This document shows positions 26,133 to 34,841 of a stretch of 37,824 bases of DNA, one piece after another. Position 1 is the stretch's first letter; every line of letters starts with the position of its first letter. A program made the translations under genes and the position numbers. The stretch covers positions 1 to 37,824 of the forward strand of contig JAJRWF010000004.1 of the NCBI GenBank assembly GCA_024276905.1. Reading direction: 5' to 3'. Under the pieces are notes generated by a model. The model worked only from the letters and a program-made list of their open reading frames with translations. It did not search any database and was not told where the DNA came from. Source of the DNA: Deltaproteobacteria bacterium (GTDB lineage Bacteria; Desulfobacterota; Desulfuromonadia; Desulfuromonadales; Geopsychrobacteraceae).

Positions 26133-26336
26133 TCAACGGCCAGACTGACGTCGCAACGTCACCTGTTCGCCGGCAATTCCCCAGTTGTCGGTCGAAACCT
26201 CGTCGATAACCACCACCGTGGTCGCGGGGTTTTTGCCCAGGACATCAACCAACAACTGAGTAACGCCGGCAATCAGCTGTTGTTTCTGCTCAACAGTAAC
26301 AGCATCATCGGTAATACGGATATTGACATATGGCAT
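26133..26336 (-). CDS. 4-oxalocrotonate tautomerase-like protein
   Basis: The 67-residue protein begins MPYVNIRIT, so removal of Met exposes the catalytic Pro1 of the tautomerase superfamily. EQKQQLIAGVTQLL and the late NWGIAGE block also fit. The Arg residues that 4-oxalocrotonate tautomerase uses (positions 11 and 39) are not evident, so the true substrate is unknown. The start at 26336 has GAGGG eight bases upstream. The longer reading frame to 26417 would block Pro1 and is rejected. It lies 116 bases after the ferritin-like gene and may be co-transcribed with it. Confidence 0.85.
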   Translation of the reverse strand: MPYVNIRITDDAVTVEQKQQLIAGVTQLLVDVLGKNPATTVVVIDEVSTDNWGIAGEQVTLRRQSGR

Positions 26337-26452
26337 AAACGAGCCCTCAGGAGCGAATTTGAGCACCGGCCAAGCCGTACCGAGCGCGATGGCAACACCG
26401 CACAGGGCCAAATTCACGGCAGATGGTCAACCGACAGACAAACGGAAAACCA

Positions 26453-26950
26453 CTACTCCCGGACATAGGTATCGATATCGGTTTCATGCACCATACCCAT
26501 CAACCGCGCATATTCCGACTCGATAATCAGGTAATGATCACGGGTTTCATTAGCCATCTGCTCGAAAACCGAACGCGCAGCCGGATCGATTAACTGTGCT
26601 GCGGTGTAACGTAGATTCTTTTCATGCGATTCTTCTTCACGCAGCGCAATTTCCATAGCACTGCGCTCGTCCATCTGCTCATCAATCAGCTTTTCCAGTT
26701 GATGCATCATTACCGATATCGAATGTGACGAAGTCGTCATGAAATGTTCGAAGCTTCCCAGTTCTTCGCCCATGTAAATATTATAAAAATTCTTCGCGTG
26801 TTCGCGTTCTTCCATGGCAAGGGTTTCAAAGACCCTTTTCCCTCCGGGGTCTTTGGTGATTTGCGCCGCTCGCTGATAAAATTCCATCAGATTTTTCTCC
26901 ATCTGCGCCGCCCGCTTGATCGCCTCTTGGTGATTGAATTCCTGCGTCAT
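26453..26950 (-). CDS. Ferritin-like diiron protein (rubrerythrin-like, no rubredoxin domain)
   Basis: The 165-residue all-helical protein has the paired Glu/His pattern of ferritin-like diiron sites: Glu18 (QMEKNLMEFY), Glu48-His51 (EEREH), Glu105-His109 (EEESHEKN) and Glu135/His139 (NETRDHY). It resembles the rubrerythrin erythrin domain but has no C-terminal CxxC rubredoxin. Anaerobes use such proteins against peroxide or for iron handling; which applies here is not determinable. A TATAAT lies on the minus strand at 27026-27021, and GGAG precedes the start. Confidence 0.85.
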   Translation of the reverse strand: MTQEFNHQEAIKRAAQMEKNLMEFYQRAAQITKDPGGKRVFETLAMEEREHAKNFYNIYMGEELGSFEHFMTTSSHSISVMMHQLEKLIDEQMDERSAMEIALREEESHEKNLRYTAAQLIDPAARSVFEQMANETRDHYLIIESEYARLMGMVHETDIDTYVRE

Positions 26951-27020
26951 CGCCGCACTCTCCTTTCCTGTCGACAGGCGAAAGCCTGCAAAGCAAAAGA
27001 AGTCTCCTCATTCATTTCAT

Positions 27021-27026
27021 ATTATA
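27021..27026 (-). promoter_or_regulatory. Candidate -10 element for the ferritin-like gene
   Basis: On the minus strand a perfect TATAAT lies 71 bases before the ATG at 26950 and downstream of the pta terminator. A convincing -35 at 16-18 bases upstream is lacking, so an activator or a different sigma factor may be needed. Confidence 0.4.
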
Positions 27027-27078
27027 GCGGATTTGACGCCCGAAAGGACCAGCCAACGGATTAACAGAATTGAACCCC

Positions 27079-27109
27079 AAAAAAAAGGATGGTGCACAAT
27101 GCACCATCC
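27079..27109 (-). terminator. Strong intrinsic terminator after pta
   Basis: A 10-bp perfect stem (GGATGGTGCA / TGCACCATCC) with a 3-base loop is followed on the minus strand by eight T residues. It lies 31 bases after the pta stop and should isolate pta from the ferritin-like gene. Confidence 0.92.
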
Positions 27110-27140
27110 CTGTAAACAGCTCCCGGATCAAGATCCCCGT

Positions 27141-28142
27141 TCAGCCTTGGGCCTGTACGGCAGTAATCGCCGAAACGTTAACGATATCGGCAACAGAACA
27201 GCCACGGGAAAGATCATTGACCGGCTTGGCCAACCCCTGAATAATGGGACCGACCGCCTCGGCACCGGCAATCCGCTCAACCAGCTTATAACCGATATTT
27301 CCCGCATCAAGATCAGGGAAAATCAGGGTATTCGCCTGCCCGGCGACCGAAGAGCCGGGAGCCTTCTTCGCTCCGACTTTCGGTATCAATGCGGCATCGG
27401 CCTGCAGTTCGCCATCAATTGCCAGCTCGGGCGCCAGTTCCCTGGCAATCGAAAGGGCCTTGAGAACTTTGTCACAATCCTCGTGACTTGCGCTCCCCTT
27501 GGTGGAAAAACTGAGCAAACCGACCCGGGCATCGACACCGAGAAAACTCTTGCAACTGGCCGCTGTGCTGACGGCAATTTCTGCCAGTGCCTGGGCATCA
27601 GGGTTCGGATTCACCGCACAATCCGCAAAACAAAGGACACCGTTTTCGCCAAAATCAGGATTGTTGGTCACCATCAAAAACACTGACGAAACCGTTTTCA
27701 TCCCGGGGGCAGTCCCGACAACCTGAAACGCGGCGCGCAACACATCCCCGGTCGTATTGGCCGCACCGGCCACAGCACCACCGGCATCCCCCTTGCGGAC
27801 CATCATAGCGCCGAAATAAAGATTGTCTTCACCCGTCAATAACGAAATCGCCTGGTCTTTGCTCAAGCCTTTTTTCTTACGGAGCGCGACCAGCTCTTCA
27901 GCATAACCGTCGAGCAGATCAGAACTGTCCGGCGCAATCAGGCTGACACCGTCCAGCGACACCCCAAGTTCCGCCGCCCTGGCCTGCAAATTTGCAACAT
28001 CGCCCAGCAGAACCGGCCGTGCCAGGCCTTCGGCGACTATCTGTGCCGCCGCCTCCACCATACGATCATCATACCCTTCGGGCAGCACAACGGTCTGCAG
28101 ACTGCTCTTTGCTTTTTCCTTGATCTGATCTACAAGATGCAT
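27141..28142 (-). CDS. pta: Phosphate acetyltransferase, short form
   Basis: The 333-residue enzyme interconverts acetyl-CoA and acetyl phosphate. It matches the catalytic PTA domain alone, with [42 protein letters not shown] and a late [17 protein letters not shown] block. The short form lacks the N-terminal BioD/DRTGG region found in E. coli Pta; a protein of that kind is encoded at 1783-2877. The start at 28142 has GGAGG upstream; the extension to 28193 lacks one. No acetate kinase gene is next to it within the window. A strong terminator follows. Confidence 0.95.
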   Translation of the reverse strand: MHLVDQIKEKAKSSLQTVVLPEGYDDRMVEAAAQIVAEGLARPVLLGDVANLQARAAELGVSLDGVSLIAPDSSDLLDGYAEELVALRKKKGLSKDQAISLLTGEDNLYFGAMMVRKGDAGGAVAGAANTTGDVLRAAFQVVGTAPGMKTVSSVFLMVTNNPDFGENGVLCFADCAVNPNPDAQALAEIAVSTAASCKSFLGVDARVGLLSFSTKGSASHEDCDKVLKALSIARELAPELAIDGELQADAALIPKVGAKKAPGSSVAGQANTLIFPDLDAGNIGYKLVERIAGAEAVGPIIQGLAKPVNDLSRGCSVADIVNVSAITAVQAQG

Positions 28143-28228
28143 TTCGACCTCCGTAAGTGTTTGAATTGTCTCGCCAAAATAAAGTTCAGCCATAATAAAT
28201 CCGCATCAGTCAAAACCACGGACAACGA

Positions 28229-28240
28229 ATAAACGTTTAT
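28229..28240. promoter_or_regulatory. Perfect 12-bp palindrome upstream of pta
   Basis: ATAAACGTTTAT is a perfect palindrome about 87 bases upstream of the pta start, in the 203-base region divergent to the TonB-like gene. Its size and AT-rich arms fit a repressor or activator site, but I cannot assign a regulator. Confidence 0.3.
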
Positions 28241-28345
28241 AGCCAATGGCATACTGAAGGGTCAATGACTTAATCCATGCGCACGATTAACACGACTGCA
28301 AATGGGACTGGAAGAACCGTGACGACAGGGGTATAATCGCCGGAC

Positions 28346-29281
28346 ATGAAAAGAATCTCCCCACTCCGGTTACGGAAAAAACCGGGCATTTTTGCCCTGT
28401 TTTTTCTGATTTCATTGCTGCTCCACCTGCTGGCAGGGTTACTGCTGCAGAACCGTCAGATTTTTCCCGAACCAGAGGACAAAAAAGAGGAAACCCGGAT
28501 CGCGTTACAGGAGCGAAAAAACTGGCTGGAACTGGATCAGAAACCACTCGAAAAAGCTGCAGAACCTCCGGAAGAAGCGAAACATATCGCCGAAGCCAAT
28601 CAGAAGGTCGAGAAGGAAACGACTCGCGCGGGAGAAGACACTCGCGACCAGCAGGCAATTGTTGCCCCGACACAGCAAGCGAAGCGTCAACCGCCCCCCC
28701 AGGCGTCCCCTCCGCCCGTACCCCCACAATCAGCCCGGCAACAGCCGCCATCTCCGCCATTGCTGCCCGGCAACAATGGCGAACACAGCGCTGTGGCCGA
28801 AACAGAACCAAAGCAGCAGCCGATTAAATTGCCTAACCTGACCGACCTGACAAACCTCTCCCCCACCACCCTGGCGCGGCTCGACCGGCAACAGAGACAG
28901 CGCACCAAGAATCGTCCCGAAATCGAGCTGAAAGACGATGAGGTCTGGCTCAATCTCAGGCAGGATGACAAACTTATTTCTTTTTTTCGCAGATTTCGCG
29001 ATCGAATCGAAGCGGTCTGGAACTATCCGATAGAAGCTTCAAGCAACGGAATCGAAGGGATTCTGCTGCTGAAAATAATTGTCGATAAAAAGGGCGAGCT
29101 GATCGACGTTTTCCCCCTCAAAAGTTCAGGATCAGATCTTCTTGATTACGAGGCGATTCAGGCGATCTATCGTGCCGCACCCTTTGGCAATCTGCCGAGC
29201 TACTACAAGCACGACCAATTGAAAATTTACGCACATTTCCAATACAGTCTCAGTCGGCGCATGATCTACGGGCAACCATAG
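28346..29281 (+). CDS. TonB-like energy-transducing protein, orphan
   Basis: The 311-residue protein has a short cytoplasmic start (RLRKKPG), one membrane helix (IFALFFLISLLLHLLAGLLL, with a His inside as in TonB) and a long Pro/Gln/Glu-rich periplasmic linker. The C-terminal domain (FFRRFRDRIEAVWNYP...) includes GILLLKIIVDKKGELIDV and resembles the TonB C-terminal fold. TonB couples the inner-membrane proton force to outer-membrane receptors. No exbB, exbD or receptor gene is adjacent. A TATAAT (28332-28337) lies only nine bases before the ATG, so if used the transcript would have almost no leader. Confidence 0.8.
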   Translation: MKRISPLRLRKKPGIFALFFLISLLLHLLAGLLLQNRQIFPEPEDKKEETRIALQERKNWLELDQKPLEKAAEPPEEAKHIAEANQKVEKETTRAGEDTRDQQAIVAPTQQAKRQPPPQASPPPVPPQSARQQPPSPPLLPGNNGEHSAVAETEPKQQPIKLPNLTDLTNLSPTTLARLDRQQRQRTKNRPEIELKDDEVWLNLRQDDKLISFFRRFRDRIEAVWNYPIEASSNGIEGILLLKIIVDKKGELIDVFPLKSSGSDLLDYEAIQAIYRAAPFGNLPSYYKHDQLKIYAHFQYSLSRRMIYGQP

Positions 29282-29310
29282 GACACCACAAACCCGCCCG
29301 CAAAGAACAA

Positions 29311-29333
29311 CGCCTCACGCCTCACGCCTCACC
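29311..29333 (-). repeat. Three tandem TGAGGCG heptamers at the gcvPB 3' end
   Basis: Three exact tandem copies of a 7-base unit (CGCCTCA on plus, TGAGGCG on minus) occupy 29311-29331 and overlap the last codons and TGA of gcvPB. The last residues of the protein (VRREA) are encoded by the repeat. The unit is related to GTGACGA-type heptamers at 16224-16243 and 33792-33811. Confidence 0.7.
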
Positions 29334-30778
29334 CACCTCAACTTCGGTTTGCGTGCCGCAAGGGTCTCATCAAGCCTGCGTGTGCGGGCATTGACCGGGG
29401 CCTGATGCAACAACTCAGGATGAGTTTTCGCTTCTTCGGCAATCGCCAGCAGGGCGTCACAGAACTCATCCAGAGCCAACTGGCTTTCGGTTTCGGTTGG
29501 CTCAATCATCAACGCTCCCTGCACCACCAGCGGGAAATAAATGGTCGGCGGATGAAAACCGTAGTCGAGCAGACGCTTGGCAACATCAAGAGTATGACAA
29601 TTGTTCGGCAGGTCGATATCGCTGAAGATCACCTCATGCAACGAGCGCTCTTTATAGGGCAGATGATAGCTTCCCTCCAGCCGGGCGCGAACATAATTGG
29701 CATTCAGTACCGCCAGTTCGGTCGCCTTTTTCAATCCCTGCGCACCCATCGACAGCACATAAGCATGAGCACGAATCAAAATTCCGAATTGGCTGGCGAA
29801 GGCCCGCAGCCGCCCGACTGACTCAGGACGATCACTATCCAGGCGGTAGGTTTCACCCTCCTTGACAATTATCGGCAGCGGCAAGAAGGGTTCAAGTTCA
29901 GCAGTTACCCCGACCGGGCCAGCTCCCGGGCCACCGCCGCCATGCGGAGTGGCAAAGGTTTTGTGCAGATTAAAGTGCATGACATCGATGCCGAGATCAC
30001 CGGGACGACAGATGCCGAGCAGGGCATTCAGATTGGCGCCGTCACAGTAGACCAGTCCGCCACGACTGTGAACCAGTTCACAAATTTCACGGATATTCGA
30101 TTCAAAGAGGCCAAGCGTATTCGGGTTGGTCACCATCAGGGCTGCGACATCGTTATCCATCGCCGCCGCCACTGCTTCGGCACTGAGGACCCCGTCTGAG
30201 GCGATCGGGACGACTTCATAACCACAGAGCGCGGCAGTCGCCGGGTTGGTCCCATGAGCGGTGTCGGGGATCAACACCTTATGCCGTTTGTTTCCTTGTG
30301 CCTGATGCCAGGCGTGAATCATCAACATCCCGGCAAACTCCCCATGGGCGCCGGCAGAGGGTTACAGTGTCAGCGCCGGGAAACCGGAAATTTCGCATAG
30401 CGCCTGCTGCAGATCATACATCAGCCGCAGAGCGCCTTGTGCCAGCCGGTCCGGGACAGCAGGATGAAGATGGGCAAAACCGGGCAGTCGTGCCAGCTGT
30501 TCATTGACTTTCGGATTATACTTCATCGTACAGCTGCCGAGCGGGTAGAACCCAGTGTCCACTCCGTAATTCCAGGTGGAAAGCCGCGTATAATGACGAA
30601 CCACATCAATTTCAGAAAGCTCGGGGAAACCGTCAATTCCGTCACGCAACAACTCTGCATCCGGTTCGACTGCCGGCACGTCCAGTACCGGAAGATCGTA
30701 ACCGCAACGCCCTGCGATCGAACGCTCGAAAAGCAGTTTTTCGTCAAGAATCAGTCCCTTACTGCTAATCGCACTCAT
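29315..30778 (-). pseudogene. gcvPB: Glycine dehydrogenase subunit 2, interrupted by an in-frame TAA
   Basis: Full-length reading gives 487 residues of the PLP-containing half of the glycine decarboxylase P-protein. The frame is intact throughout, but codon 139 is TAA (30364-30362), where relatives have Gln in an LQPSAGAHGE-type motif. The sequence on either side (GFPALTL, then PSAGAHGEF) reads on in the same frame. One C-to-T change from CAA would explain it. The first piece (30778-30362, 138 residues) lacks the PLP lysine, which lies in NLHKTFATPHGGG of the second piece. A restart at 30328 (GGAG nine bases upstream) would drop the conserved GAHGE loop. It starts by an ATGA overlap with gcvPA. 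Sequencing error, recent loss or readthrough are all possible. Confidence 0.9.
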
Positions 30779-32127
30779 GCCGCACCTCCTTTCAGAGCAG
30801 CGACAAGGCTGTCAAGCTGCTTTCTGTCGTTCTGCTCGGTGACACAAATCAGCAGACCGTTCTTGATTTCGGGATAATCTGCAGTCAGGTCGATTCCGGC
30901 CAGGATTTGTTCCTGCTCAAGGCGTTGCAGGATTTCTGACGACGGTTGTGGGCAAGAAACAACAAACTCATTGAAGATGGGGGCAGAAAACGGCAACGAA
31001 AAACCAGACAGAGCTGCAATTTCCCCAGCGAGCCAGCTGGCCCGTGAATAGTTATCACGCGCCAGTTGCGGCAGGCCGTTTTTCCCCAAAAGTGCCAGGT
31101 AGATGCTGACCACCACCGCGCAGATGCCCTGATTGGAACAGATATTCGACGTCGCCTTTTCACGCCGGATATGCTGTTCTCGCGTCGCCAGGGTCAAAAC
31201 GTAACCGCACTGGCCATCGCCATCGACGGTCTCACCGACCAGTCGTCCCGGCAGTGAACGCATATCTTTCTGTTTTACCGCCATAAACCCGACTCCCGGC
31301 CCGCCATAGGAGAGTGGCAAACCGAAGCTCTGACCTTCGCCGATCACAATATCCGCCCCCAGTTCACCTGGCGAACGGTAGAGACCGAGCGCCAGAGGCT
31401 CTGCAACGGCCACCAGCATCCGGGCTCCGGAAGCATGAGCCAGCCCAGCCAGTGTTTCAATATCCTCTACCACCCCGAGATAGTTGGGATAACCGGTCAC
31501 CAGAGCGGCAACCTCAGCATCCAGCAACCGTTCAACAGCCGTGCAATCTGTGCGCCCGTCAGCGGTCAGCGGCACCTCCATCAACTCTACGCCAAGATAG
31601 CGAACGTAGGTCGCGACCAGCTCACGATACCCCGGGTGCAGCCCCCGTGACAGCAGGACCTTTGAGCGCTTGCGGCCGCAACGTAACGCCATCAACACTG
31701 CTTCGGCACAGGCCGAAGCCCCGTCGTAGAGTGAAGCATTGGCGACTTCCATGCCGGTCAGCTGGCAGATCAGGGTCTGAAACTCGAAGATTGCCTGCAG
31801 GGTCCCCTGGCTGATCTCGGGCTGGTACGGGGTATAGGCGGTATAGAATTCGCTCCGACTGATCAAATGGTCGATAGCGGCCGGAATATGATGATCGTAA
31901 TAACCACCACCGAGAAAACGACTCCAGCTATCATCAACCTGATTGGCCGCCGCCAGCAACTGCAGGTGCCGTTGCAGATCGGCCTCGGCAAGCGGCGCAC
32001 CCAGATCCAGGCTGCGCGTCAGACGGCAGTCGGCCGGAATCCCGCTGAACAGATCTTCGATTTTCTCAACGCCGATCAACTCAAGCATTGAGCTGATTTC
32101 TTGATCACTGTGGGGGAGATAGCGCAT
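30775..32127 (-). CDS. gcvPA: Glycine dehydrogenase (decarboxylating) subunit 1
   Basis: The 450-residue N-terminal half of the two-subunit P-protein has RYLPHSDQEISSML at the start, FLGGGYYDHHIPAAIDHL, YTPYQPEISQGTLQ and a LSYGGPGVGF block. With GcvPB it decarboxylates glycine and passes the aminomethyl group to lipoyl-GcvH. AAGGG precedes the ATG. The gene lies 30 bases behind a terminator that follows gcvH, leaving almost no room for a promoter of its own, so expression probably depends on readthrough or a promoter inside gcvH. Confidence 0.95.
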   Translation of the reverse strand: MRYLPHSDQEISSMLELIGVEKIEDLFSGIPADCRLTRSLDLGAPLAEADLQRHLQLLAAANQVDDSWSRFLGGGYYDHHIPAAIDHLISRSEFYTAYTPYQPEISQGTLQAIFEFQTLICQLTGMEVANASLYDGASACAEAVLMALRCGRKRSKVLLSRGLHPGYRELVATYVRYLGVELMEVPLTADGRTDCTAVERLLDAEVAALVTGYPNYLGVVEDIETLAGLAHASGARMLVAVAEPLALGLYRSPGELGADIVIGEGQSFGLPLSYGGPGVGFMAVKQKDMRSLPGRLVGETVDGDGQCGYVLTLATREQHIRREKATSNICSNQGICAVVVSIYLALLGKNGLPQLARDNYSRASWLAGEIAALSGFSLPFSAPIFNEFVVSCPQPSSEILQRLEQEQILAGIDLTADYPEIKNGLLICVTEQNDRKQLDSLVAALKGGAA

Positions 32128-32156
32128 AGCAGGCCCTTTTCACAAAACTTGCGGAT

Positions 32157-32193
32157 AAAAAAACCCGGTGTCACTGGATACGGCGACACCGGG
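32157..32193 (-). terminator. Intrinsic terminator between gcvH and gcvPA
   Basis: A 9-bp GC-rich stem (CCCGGTGTC / GACACCGGG) with a 12-base loop is followed on the minus strand by seven T residues. It lies 14 bases after the gcvH stop and 30 bases before the gcvPA start. Confidence 0.85.
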
Positions 32194-32206
32194 CGGAAGC
32201 TGTTTT

Positions 32207-32590
32207 CTACTCTTCTTCAATAAACCCCTGATAGGCGGCAGCATCCATCAGGCCCTCAAGATCGGCAAGATCGTCGGGCTTGACCCGGATCATCCAGCCA
32301 TCCTCGTAGGGTGAGTTGTTGACAGTCTCGGGAGCGTCGGGCAAAACGGAGTTAACCTCGATAATCTCTCCCGAGAAGGGGGCATAGATATCAGAGACCG
32401 CCTTGACCGATTCGACAACGCCGAATGCTTTACCGGTTTCGATCTTATCACCGACTTCAGGCAGTTCGACAAAAACCACATCGCCCAGTTGATCCTGAGC
32501 AAAAGCACTGATCCCGATACTGACCAGATCGCCTTCAACCAGCACCCATTCGTGCTCTTCGGTGTACTTGAGTTCTTCAGGAAAATCCAT
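32207..32590 (-). CDS. gcvH: Glycine cleavage system H protein
   Basis: The 127-residue lipoyl carrier starts MDFPEELKYTEEHEW, typical of GcvH. The lipoylated lysine lies in VESVKAVSD. Later motifs GEIIEVNSVL and PYEDGWMIRVKP complete the fold. It shuttles the aminomethyl group from the P-protein to GcvT. The start at 32590 has GGAGG seven bases upstream; the ATG at 32602 overlaps that site and is rejected. It is 29 bases behind gcvT and followed by a terminator. Confidence 0.97.
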   Translation of the reverse strand: MDFPEELKYTEEHEWVLVEGDLVSIGISAFAQDQLGDVVFVELPEVGDKIETGKAFGVVESVKAVSDIYAPFSGEIIEVNSVLPDAPETVNNSPYEDGWMIRVKPDDLADLEGLMDAAAYQGFIEEE

Positions 32591-32619
32591 GCTCTCCTCC
32601 ATCCAGGATTCAGGGTAGA

Positions 32620-33702
32620 TTAAACGAAAGGCAGTTTCACCTTTTCGGCAGAAATTTCACGCCCGCGAATGACAATCGTTAAATCAGCATCACCGATAGC
32701 GGCCGTTTTATCAACCAGTGCCAGAGCAATCCCCTGGCGCAGACTGGGAGACATGGTGCCGCTGGTCACCAGACCGACATCCTTGCCATCGGCACGAACC
32801 GGATACTGCTCACGTGGCACTCCCGGCTGCGTCAGGCGCAGGCCGATCAACTGCCGGCCAAGACCTTCTGACTTGGCCTTGAGCAACGCGTCACGACCAC
32901 AGAAGCCTGCCTTATCCAACTTGGTGATCCAACCGAGCCGGGCTTCAAGCGGCAAGATATCGGCGCTCAGTTCGTGACCATAGAGGGCGTAGGCCTTCTC
33001 CAGTCTCAAGGTATCGCGGGCACCGAGTCCAACCGGGACCAGCCCCTGCGGACGCCCCTGTTCCATCAGGGTTTGCCAAAGGGTTTCGGCATCCCGGGGC
33101 GCACAATAAAGTTCAAACCCATCCTCACCGGTATAACCGGTCCGTGAGATGAGTGTCGGCAGACCGGCAACTTCGGATTCACAGAAATGATAAACCCGCA
33201 ACGAAAGGAGATCAGCCGAGGTCAGGCCGCTTAGAATAGCGGCAGCCTTGGGCCCTTGCAAAGCCAATTGGGCAAAGTCGTTACCCCGATCAACCAACTG
33301 ATAATCCCCCGGCCGCTGAACGGCAAGATCCTGCAACCAGGCAAAATCCTTGTCACGATTGGCGGCGTTCACGCAGAGCATGAATTTTCCCGCATTAAAA
33401 CGGTAAAGGGTAATATCGTCGACAATACCGCCGTCAGGGTAGCAGAGCGCACTATACTGCACCTGGCCATCGACCAATGCGGCCAGGTCGTTAATGGTGG
33501 CAAACTGCAAGAAGTCAAAGGCATCAGGACCACTGACTTCGACCTCACCCATATGTGAGACATCGAAAAGACCGGCCGCGCTTCTCACTGCCAGATGCTC
33601 GGCAATAACGCCGGAATACTGCACCGGCATATCCCAGCCGCCGAACTCAACCATCCGCGCTCCAAGGTCATGGTGCACCTGATTCAGTACTGTTTTTTTC
33701 AA
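32620..33702 (-). CDS. gcvT: Aminomethyltransferase (glycine cleavage T protein)
   Basis: The 360-residue protein releases ammonia from aminomethyl-GcvH and forms 5,10-methylene-tetrahydrofolate. Family marks are VEFGGWDMPVQYSG, LFDVSHMGEVEV, RTGYTGEDGFELYC, LEARLGWITKLDK and GLVTSGTMSPSL. The start codon appears to be TTG, with AAGGAGA eight bases upstream; no ATG fits. It follows folD by 97 bases. No glycine riboswitch pattern was found in that gap. Confidence 0.95.
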   Translation of the reverse strand: MKKTVLNQVHHDLGARMVEFGGWDMPVQYSGVIAEHLAVRSAAGLFDVSHMGEVEVSGPDAFDFLQFATINDLAALVDGQVQYSALCYPDGGIVDDITLYRFNAGKFMLCVNAANRDKDFAWLQDLAVQRPGDYQLVDRGNDFAQLALQGPKAAAILSGLTSADLLSLRVYHFCESEVAGLPTLISRTGYTGEDGFELYCAPRDAETLWQTLMEQGRPQGLVPVGLGARDTLRLEKAYALYGHELSADILPLEARLGWITKLDKAGFCGRDALLKAKSEGLGRQLIGLRLTQPGVPREQYPVRADGKDVGLVTSGTMSPSLRQGIALALVDKTAAIGDADLTIVIRGREISAEKVKLPFV

Positions 33703-33791
33703 ACGATTCTCTCCTTCTCAGTCCAGCAGACAACCGGCTTCGGTGCGACAGGATATCAGTCAATTCAACAAAGACCAAAGAAGTTTTTTCG

Positions 33792-33811
33792 GTCACTCGT
33801 CACTTGTCACC
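33792..33811 (-). repeat. Short heptamer repeat overlapping the folD stop
   Basis: On the minus strand GGTGACAAGTGACGAGTGAC spans the last codons and TGA stop of folD. It matches the element near ftsE at 16 of 18 central positions. The stop itself is one of the repeat's TGA triplets. Confidence 0.55.
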
Positions 33812-34660
33812 ACCAGCAACTCGTCGTTTAGCACTTTCCAGGGTATTGTACAGCAGCATGGTGATCGTCATTGGACCGACGCCGCCGGGAACCGGAGTAA
33901 TTGCTGCGGCATTGCGCCCGGCAGCGTCAAACTCAACGTCACCGACCAGTTTTTTTTCGCCGACACGATTGACTCCGACATCAATCACCACCGCTCCCTT
34001 CTTGATCCAGTCGCCCTTGATCATCTCCGGGATACCGACAGCAGCAATCACCACATCGGCCTCCGCCACCTTGCCCGGCAAATCTACCGTCCGCGAATGA
34101 CAGATGGTAACCGTGGCATGAGCCGCCAGGCACATCAAGGCCACCGGCTTACCGACAATGTTCGAACGACCGACAACAACAACATTTTTCCCCTTGAGAT
34201 CAACGCCGGTCTCTTCGAGCATTTTCATCACGCCATAGGGGGTGCAAGGTTGAAACAACGGGTTGCCGGTCACCAGACGTCCGACATTATACGGATGAAA
34301 ACCATCGACATCCTTGGCCGGGGAAATTGTTTCCAGAACCTTACTCTCATCTATATGCTGCGGCAACGGCAGCTGGACGAGGATACCGTCAATGCGCTGA
34401 TCAGCGTTGAGTTGTGCGATCAGCCCCAGCAACTCTTTTTCGCTGGTATCTGCCGGTAATTTGTGCTCGTCAGATAAGATTCCGCAAGCAGCACAGGCTT
34501 TCTCTTTCATCGAAACATAAACCCGGCTCGCCGGGTCCTCGCCAACCAGCACCACAGCCAGGCCCGGGGTGACTCCCTGTCCTGTAAGTTCTGCGGTCCC
34601 AACCTTGATCTTTTCCCGCAGCTTTGCCGCGATTGCCTTACCGTCGATAATCTCTGCCAC
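33800..34660 (-). CDS. folD: Bifunctional methylene-THF dehydrogenase / methenyl-THF cyclohydrolase
   Basis: The 286-residue enzyme converts methylene-THF to formyl-THF through methenyl-THF using NADP. The catalytic lysine lies in [32 protein letters not shown] and the cofactor motif [11 protein letters not shown] are present. The likely start is a GTG at 34660 (GTG GCA GAG ATT), giving the usual VAEIIDGK beginning with GAGGGAG upstream; the TTG at 34681 adds seven atypical residues. Next to gcvT it channels the methylene-THF made by glycine cleavage. A candidate promoter lies at 34764-34790. Confidence 0.95.
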   Translation of the reverse strand: MAEIIDGKAIAAKLREKIKVGTAELTGQGVTPGLAVVLVGEDPASRVYVSMKEKACAACGILSDEHKLPADTSEKELLGLIAQLNADQRIDGILVQLPLPQHIDESKVLETISPAKDVDGFHPYNVGRLVTGNPLFQPCTPYGVMKMLEETGVDLKGKNVVVVGRSNIVGKPVALMCLAAHATVTICHSRTVDLPGKVAEADVVIAAVGIPEMIKGDWIKKGAVVIDVGVNRVGEKKLVGDVEFDAAGRNAAAITPVPGGVGPMTITMLLYNTLESAKRRVAGGDK

Positions 34661-34763
34661 CTGGTCATCTCCCTCAGTCAAAATTAGCGCATCCAGTCAT
34701 CCCGTAAGAGATCAAAAGCACGCTTCATCTACGATTTCATCGCCACTTGAATGCCGGTAAAAA

Positions 34764-34790
34764 ACTATATGAAAGAAGGCAGGATGTAAA
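34764..34790 (-). promoter_or_regulatory. Candidate promoter of folD
   Basis: On the minus strand TTTACA (34790-34785) and TATAGT (34769-34764) each match five of six consensus bases. The 15-base spacer is two short of ideal, so the call is tentative. It lies about 100 bases before the folD GTG. Confidence 0.35.
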
Positions 34791-34841
34791 GCGGATCCGC
34801 GCGCTTTTCACATTGCCGATTTCGATCTGAAGTTAGAAATA

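Noticed and set aside
33703-33799. Glycine riboswitch upstream of gcvT
   Set aside because: The gap is only 97 bases and lacks the conserved aptamer cores. A short CACCGAAG stretch is not enough.
34781-34806. Hairpin AAAGCG/CGCTTT with a GCGGATCCGC palindrome
   Set aside because: The stem is short and has no T tract in a useful direction. It could equally be part of the folD promoter region.
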